Positions 6,414 through 9,544 of a stretch of DNA of 9,544 nt are shown here, piece by piece. The stretch spans positions 1-9,544 of the forward strand of contig CANRDH010000050.1 in assembly GCA_947629295.1 (NCBI GenBank). The letters are read 5' to 3'. This DNA comes from an uncultured Clostridia bacterium (GTDB lineage: Bacteria; Bacillota; Clostridia; Oscillospirales; Acutalibacteraceae). Position numbers and translations under genes: made by a program. Below the pieces are notes generated by a model that saw only the letters and a list, made by a program, of their open reading frames with translations, was not told where the DNA came from and did no database searches. Numbering within the stretch: position 1 is the stretch's first letter; every line of letters begins with the position of its first letter.

Positions 6414-6470
6414 AAAACTGTGGCATTTTATAAAAATAATTCTAAGACTGCTTTATTTTTTAAATTTTTG

Positions 6471-6500
6471 TTGACAGAAGTATATTTTATAGTTTATAAT
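6471..6500 (+). promoter_or_regulatory. Strong SigA-type promoter for rpmH-rnpA-yidD-yidC-jag
   Basis: TTGACA (6471-6476) and TATAAT (6495-6500) both match consensus perfectly with an 18-bp spacer. AT-rich DNA upstream could act as an UP element. The start site should be near 6506-6507. Such a strong promoter fits a ribosomal-protein gene, and it creates a leader of about 220 nt before the rpmH start codon. Confidence 0.85.
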
Positions 6501-6537
6501 TTTACGGTGCAGGGTTTTGGGAATAGTGTACCGTAAA
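6501..6537 (+). repeat. Dyad at the rpmH transcription start
   Basis: TTTACGGT (6501-6508) and ACCGTAAA (6530-6537) are perfect inverted copies. The pairing extends inward through a G-U, C-G and A-U step to 11 bp, leaving a 15-nt loop (6512-6526). The left arm starts immediately after the -10 box and spans the expected +1. It could be an operator at the start site, or an RNA hairpin at the 5' end of the leader: transcripts starting at 6506-6507 would still keep about 6 bp. Confidence 0.6.
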
Positions 6538-6725
6538 GGTATTGTCATGCGATAAAATAATTCGGGGCGCCCTGTCTGATATGACCCGTGCCGGTTGACT
6601 TGCCCATATGGAAAAATCATTAAGTTCTGTCGGCTGTTCCCCGATGTGAGGGGAGTATTTCCGTCTTAAAACGGAGACTGTCATAAGATTTTTAGGAAAA
6701 CGTGTAAACAAAAGGAGGAATTTTT
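6507..6725 (+). promoter_or_regulatory. Long structured 5' leader of the rpmH operon
   Basis: About 220 nt separate the predicted start site from the rpmH ATG. Visible hairpins are the 5' dyad (6501-6537), TTCCCC/GGGGAG (6637-6642 with 6650-6655, 7-nt loop) and TTCCGT/ACGGAG (6659-6664 with 6671-6676, 6-nt loop). The middle carries GTCAT/ATGAC (6544-6548 with 6581-6585) around the palindrome GGGCGCCC (6565-6572). It matches none of the riboswitch, T-box or ribosomal-protein leader consensus motifs I know. A perfect AGGAGG ribosome-binding site lies at 6713-6718. A stand-alone small RNA is also possible, but no terminator was seen before rpmH. Confidence 0.5.
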
Positions 6726-6860
6726 ATGCTGAGAACATATCAGCCCAAGAAGCTTCACAGAAAAAAAGAACATGGCTTCAGAAAAAGAATGTCAACTTCA
6801 AACGGAAGAAAGGTACTCGCTCGTCGCAGAGCTAAGGGAAGAAAAAGGCTTACATACTGA
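6726..6860 (+). CDS. rpmH: Large ribosomal subunit protein L34 (bL34)
   Basis: This 44-residue, highly basic protein reads MLRTYQPKKLHRKK then HGFRKRM, ending NGRKVLARRRAKGRKRLTY, which is the complete bL34 family pattern. It is a structural protein of the 50S subunit. The ATG at 6726-6728 is preceded by a perfect AGGAGG (6713-6718), and the TGA is at 6858-6860. It heads the rightward operon, and rnpA follows after 57 nt, the near-universal rpmH-rnpA pairing. The expected level is high, given the consensus promoter and ribosome-binding site. The gene is intact and of normal length. Confidence 0.98.
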   Translation: MLRTYQPKKLHRKKEHGFRKRMSTSNGRKVLARRRAKGRKRLTY

Positions 6861-6917
6861 TTAAAAGTTTTCCCGATGCAGGCGGTCTGAACGGGGTAAA
6901 CGGAAGGATTGATTGTT

Positions 6918-7253
6918 TTGAGTGATATTATCACTTTAAAGAGAAATAACGACTTCCGCAGACTTTACTCCAGGGGACGTTCCTACACTTCGGCGGTTCT
7001 TGTTACTTATGTGGGTAAGAACCGTTTGGGCTGTGTAAGGATCGGTATAACTGTAAGTAAGAAAATCGGAAAGGCCGTTTTGCGCAGCAGATCCCGCAGG
7101 ATTATAAGAGAAGCTTACCGTATGCTTTCAAAGGAGATCGGTATGGGATATGATTTGGTTTTTGTCGCCAGAGGAAGAACGCCATATGTGAAAACCGATG
7201 ATATTCTGCGGGCTATGAAAAAAGAGCTTAGGGAAGCGGGTGTTTTAAGGTGA
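6918..7253 (+). CDS. rnpA: Ribonuclease P protein component
   Basis: RnpA is the small basic protein that binds the catalytic RNase P RNA and helps it recognise pre-tRNA leaders. I chose the TTG at 6918-6920, giving 111 residues starting MSDIITLKRNNDFRRLY, because GGAAGGA (6902-6908) lies 9 nt upstream. The earlier in-frame TTG at 6909 touches that Shine-Dalgarno sequence and is unlikely. The family patterns NNDFRRLYSRG (10-20), RIGITVSKKIGKAVLR (41-56) and RRIIREAYR (60-68, by this start) are clear. The core RNR motif normally reads R-N-R but here reads R-S-R (R56-S57-R58). The stop overlaps the yidD start by 4 nt (GTGA). Confidence 0.96.
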   Translation: MSDIITLKRNNDFRRLYSRGRSYTSAVLVTYVGKNRLGCVRIGITVSKKIGKAVLRSRSRRIIREAYRMLSKEIGMGYDLVFVARGRTPYVKTDDILRAMKKELREAGVLR

Positions 7254-7525
7254 AGCGCCCGCTTGTTTGGCTTATCAGATTTTATCAGAAAAATATTTCA
7301 TCAAGGACGCCTCCGCGCTGCAAATATTATCCGACTTGCTCGACGTACGGTATTGAGGCAATAAATCGTTTCGGCGCATTCAAAGGAACTGCGCTTACAA
7401 TATGGAGAATACTGCGCTGCAATCCTTTTTCAAGGGGCGGCTATGACCCCGTTCCCGAGAAAAAAGTCAGGTATAAGCGCATAATATACAAAAGGGATAA
7501 TTCATTTTGGAATAAGAACAGCTGA
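7250..7525 (+). CDS. yidD: YidD, membrane protein insertion efficiency factor
   Basis: YidD is a small membrane-associated protein that assists YidC-dependent insertion; its exact biochemistry is not settled. The 91 residues show the family core: LIRFYQKNIS (8-17), PPRCKYYPTCSTYGIEAI (21-38), and WRILRCNPFSRGGYDPVP (52-69), with conserved cysteines C24, C30 and C57. The N-terminal helix is amphipathic rather than a clear membrane span, as is usual for the family. The start is GTG at 7250-7252, within the last codons of rnpA, so translation is probably coupled. The tail after residue 70 is basic and variable. It is 37 nt upstream of yidC, the standard pairing. Confidence 0.96.
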   Translation: MKRPLVWLIRFYQKNISSRTPPRCKYYPTCSTYGIEAINRFGAFKGTALTIWRILRCNPFSRGGYDPVPEKKVRYKRIIYKRDNSFWNKNS

Positions 7526-7548
7526 TTTACGATAAAAGGGTGAAGGGA

Positions 7549-7563
7549 ATGATTATCGGTTAA
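7549..7563 (+). other. Possible 4-codon mini-ORF coupled to yidC
   Basis: ATG ATT ATC GGT TAA (7549-7563) follows AAAAGGG (7534-7540) at a normal distance, and its stop overlaps the yidC ATG as TAATG. The nearest purine-rich site before yidC itself (AAGGG, 7543-7547) is 15 nt from its ATG, which is too far to be optimal. Ribosomes might therefore terminate on the mini-ORF and reinitiate on yidC. This may equally be chance. Confidence 0.3.
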
Positions 7564-8630
7564 TGGATATTGTATTTAATTTTATCGGAAGTATTTTCGG
7601 ATATGTGTTATGGTTCGCTTTTTTGCTTTTTAAAAATTACGGTATAGCTATAATTATATTTACACTGCTGACCAGAATACTTATTTTTCCATTTTCCATC
7701 AAGCAGCAAAAATCAATGGCTTCAAATATGCGTTTACAGCAGAAGCAAAGAGAAATAATGGATAAATATAAGAATAACAGGGCAAAAGCCAATGAAGAAT
7801 TACAGAGGCTTATGGAAAAGGAGAATATAAGGCCGTCTTTCGGATGTATGCCGATGATTGCGCCTATGATAATCATGTTCGGAGTGCTTTATTCGGTAAG
7901 AAATCCTTTAAGCAATACACTCCATATTGCTTCTGATAAGGTAAATCAGGCACTGTCAAGTGTTGGCGCACTCCCGGGATTGGGTACGGGAATTAACAGT
8001 CAATACGGAGAAATAAGTATAATTAAGTATTTTAATTCTTTGAAGGATTATCTTGTTGACGGCAGCGGAAATTCTCTCTTTGATCCCTCAGAAACAGGAA
8101 AAATAGTCGATTTCAGTAAGGGCTTTAATTTTTTGGGACTTGATTTGCTTGCAACTCCGAGCGAATCTTCTTTCCAGTCTATGATGTGGCTTATACCTGT
8201 ACTTTGTTTTGTTACATCAGTCGCAAGTATGTTTATTATACAGAAGATGAATGGAGCAAAAATGCAGGGTTGTATGATTATTTTGGTATTCTTTATGCCG
8301 CTTTTCAGCACATGGATTGCATACATTGTTCCGGGTGCGGTTGGTTTCTATTGGATCATTTCCACAGTAATAGGTTTTATTCAGTCCCTTGTTATGAATA
8401 AGTTTTACAATCCGAGTATTATGGAGGCAAAGGCAGAGGCACAGAGAATTGTACTCAGAAGAAAGCAGGAAGCTGCTGTCGCTTTTGTCGAGGCGGAAGG
8501 TTATGTTGCTCCGTCTGAGCTTATCAAGCAGATAAATGCATCCGAAAAGTCCACAAAATCGGCCGGAAAAAAGCAAAAGCGAAAAAAATCGAACAGCAAC
8601 AGCAGTGATTATCAGGGAAGAAAAAGGTAA
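7563..8630 (+). CDS. yidC: YidC/Oxa1 membrane protein insertase
   Basis: YidC inserts and folds membrane proteins alone or with the Sec translocon. The 355-residue protein has the Gram-positive layout without the large N-terminal periplasmic domain of Gram-negative YidC. TM1 (about 25-46, NYGIAIIIFTLLTRILIF) carries the conserved groove arginine R38. A cytosolic helical hairpin (about 47-90, IKQQKSM to MEKENIRP) follows, then TM2 (94-113), TM3 (207-228), TM4 (238-256) and TM5 (258-278). The external loop between TM2 and TM3 (about 114-206) is long. The C-terminal tail (from about 333) is very basic, as seen where YidC contacts ribosomes. No lipobox is present at the N-terminus. The ATG at 7563 is the only usable start, since an in-frame TAA lies at 7533-7535. 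Confidence 0.96.
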   Translation: MDIVFNFIGSIFGYVLWFAFLLFKNYGIAIIIFTLLTRILIFPFSIKQQKSMASNMRLQQKQREIMDKYKNNRAKANEELQRLMEKENIRPSFGCMPMIAPMIIMFGVLYSVRNPLSNTLHIASDKVNQALSSVGALPGLGTGINSQYGEISIIKYFNSLKDYLVDGSGNSLFDPSETGKIVDFSKGFNFLGLDLLATPSESSFQSMMWLIPVLCFVTSVASMFIIQKMNGAKMQGCMIILVFFMPLFSTWIAYIVPGAVGFYWIISTVIGFIQSLVMNKFYNPSIMEAKAEAQRIVLRRKQEAAVAFVEAEGYVAPSELIKQINASEKSTKSAGKKQKRKKSNSNSSDYQGRKR

Positions 8631-8648
8631 ACCGGGAGGTTATTTATT

Positions 8649-9539
8649 ATGATAAAGGAAGTAACAATTACAGCCGAATCAGTTGAGGAAGCTGAGATTC
8701 AGGCAAAACAACAGCTTGGAACCGATGATATTCAGATCGAAATCATTAAACAGGCAGAAAAGAAAAAATTCGGGCTTTTTGGGGGAAGCCCGGCTGTTAT
8801 AAGAGCTTATATAGTTCTTACACCTCTTGAATCTGCAAAAGCATATCTTAAAAATATTCTTGAATTGATGGGAATAAAGGATATTGTTATAACAGCAGAT
8901 GAGGTTGAGGGCGGAGCAGTCATTAATATTGACGGTGACGAAATAGGCTTCATTATCGGACACAGGGGAGAAACTCTGGACGCTATTCAGTATCTTACGG
9001 GTCTTGTTGCAAACCATGTTGATGATGAATATTACAGAATTTCTATCAACATAGGTAATTATCGTGAAAAGAGAGAAAAGACACTTGAAATACTCGGAAG
9101 AAAACTTGCTTTTAAGGCTTGTAAAACAGGTGTAAAAACTTCTCTTGAACCCATGAATCCCTATGAAAGAAGGATTATCCATACTGCGGTTCAAAGGGTA
9201 AGGGGCGCTATATCATGGAGTGAGGGTGAAAGCCTTCAGCGTCATGTAGTCATAGGTCCCGACCCTGATTATAAGCCGAATTTCAAAGGCGAATACAGGG
9301 GAAGAAGCAATAATTTCAATAAGGACGGTTCTTATAACAGAAAGCCTCGCACAAACGGATATCAGCGCAGACAATATTCTGAGAATGAATCTCATCCGCA
9401 GGATGGTATGTTCAGCTCGTTTGAAAATGACGCTGACTCTGAGAAGGTAAGGGAAAGCATTAATGAGCGTCCCGATACCTCTCTTTATGGCAGAATTAAT
9501 GTAAATAAGCTTTCTGATGAAAAAATTGAGGATAATTAA
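8649..9539 (+). CDS. jag: Jag/KhpB RNA-binding protein (Jag-N, KH, R3H domains)
   Basis: Jag (KhpB, SpoIIIJ-associated) is a cytoplasmic RNA-binding protein that in several Firmicutes works with KhpA and affects cell elongation. The 296 residues show a Jag-N domain (about 1-52, ending KKKFGLFGGSPAVIRA), a KH domain with GHRG at 104-107 inside FIIGHRGETLDAI, and an R3H domain with R174-x3-H178 in ERRIIH. A tail of about 85 residues (about 210-296) rich in N, R, G, S and E/D is probably disordered and has no family pattern I recognise. The ATG at 8649-8651 follows GGGAGG, 18 nt after the yidC stop. The TAA is at 9537-9539, so the gene is complete. mnmE often follows in this order but lies outside the window. 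Confidence 0.96.
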   Translation: MIKEVTITAESVEEAEIQAKQQLGTDDIQIEIIKQAEKKKFGLFGGSPAVIRAYIVLTPLESAKAYLKNILELMGIKDIVITADEVEGGAVINIDGDEIGFIIGHRGETLDAIQYLTGLVANHVDDEYYRISINIGNYREKREKTLEILGRKLAFKACKTGVKTSLEPMNPYERRIIHTAVQRVRGAISWSEGESLQRHVVIGPDPDYKPNFKGEYRGRSNNFNKDGSYNRKPRTNGYQRRQYSENESHPQDGMFSSFENDADSEKVRESINERPDTSLYGRINVNKLSDEKIEDN

Positions 9540-9544
9540 TTTAA

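Larger units (their letters stand above)
6098..6725. other. dnaA-rpmH divergent intergenic region (628 bp, no gene)
   Basis: No convincing coding sequence lies here. From left to right it holds the dnaA leader (6098 to about 6284), the minus-strand dnaA promoter (6291-6319), an AT-rich core with an inverted repeat (6364-6413), the plus-strand rpmH promoter (6471-6500) and the structured rpmH leader (about 6507-6725). The only box-like site noticed is a poor TGTGGCATT at 6419-6427. The leader half has visibly more G and C than the core. Confidence 0.85.

Noticed and set aside
6419..6427. TGTGGCATT as a DnaA box for dnaA autoregulation
   Set aside because: It differs from the canonical box at three of nine bases, stands alone, and is about 100 bp upstream of the predicted dnaA -35.
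6595..6623. Second promoter inside the rpmH leader (TTGACT with CATTAA)
   Set aside because: The -10 match is poor, and a perfect consensus promoter exists about 120 bp upstream.
6608..6649. 13-codon plus-strand ORF inside the rpmH leader (MEKSLSSVGCSPM)
   Set aside because: No Shine-Dalgarno sequence precedes it and it runs into a predicted hairpin; a leader peptide is possible but unsupported.
6502..6711. 69-codon minus-strand open frame between dnaA and rpmH
   Set aside because: It begins with TTG, has no ribosome-binding site, has no recognisable protein pattern, and lies antisense to the rpmH leader hairpins and next to its promoter.
6909..6917. Earlier TTG start for rnpA at 6909
   Set aside because: It directly abuts the GGAAGGA site with no spacer; the TTG at 6918 has normal spacing and gives a typical N-terminus.
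8048..8576. Minus-strand open frames opposite yidC and jag
   Set aside because: They are shadows of well-supported plus-strand genes and lack ribosome-binding sites or family patterns.

Overview
The window is the chromosomal replication-origin region of a low-GC Gram-positive bacterium, most likely a member of the Clostridia and possibly of the Ruminococcaceae/Oscillospiraceae. This rests on the classical Firmicutes order (gyrB, remB, recF, S4 gene, dnaN, dnaA on one strand; rpmH, rnpA, yidD, yidC, jag on the other), a B. subtilis-like DnaA-trio at the origin, a YidC without the large N-terminal periplasmic domain of Gram-negative YidC, and strong Shine-Dalgarno sequences. The lineage below Clostridia is a guess.

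Left arm (1-6097, minus strand). A compact operon reads leftward from dnaA: dnaA, a 299-bp gap that holds oriC, dnaN, an S4-domain gene (yaaA type), recF, remB, two tandem genes for membrane-anchored zinc-ribbon proteins of unknown function, then gyrB, which runs off the left edge. From dnaN onward the genes overlap by 4 nt or are separated by 0-38 nt, so they are probably co-transcribed. They cover initiation (DnaA), the sliding clamp (DnaN), gap repair (RecF), supercoiling (GyrB) and a DNA-binding regulator (RemB). The two zinc-ribbon genes are the least explained coding content.

Origin (about 4501-4783). The dnaA-dnaN gap has an AT-rich candidate unwinding element next to dnaN, a DnaA-trio run, a DnaA-box-like site TGTGGAAAT, and a field of degenerate boxes of the form TGTTGAAAA/TGTTGAATT up to the dnaA stop codon. 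No perfect TTATCCACA was seen in the window. The layout matches the B. subtilis basal unwinding system, but the boxes differ from the usual consensus.

Divergent control region (6098-6725). An AT-rich 628-bp gap carries a minus-strand promoter for dnaA (TTGAAA-17-TATAAT) and a plus-strand promoter for rpmH (TTGACA-18-TATAAT). An 8-bp inverted repeat lies between them. The rpmH message has an unusually long, more GC-rich, hairpin-rich leader of about 220 nt that matches no riboswitch or ribosomal-protein leader I recognise.

Right arm (6726-9539, plus strand). rpmH (ribosomal protein L34), rnpA (RNase P protein), yidD, yidC (membrane insertase) and jag/khpB (KH-R3H RNA-binding protein) follow in the conserved order. 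yidD overlaps rnpA by 4 nt, and yidC may be translationally coupled to a 4-codon mini-ORF. The core genes are ordinary. The points of interest are the zinc-ribbon pair, the divergent DnaA boxes, the rpmH leader and a few sequence oddities.
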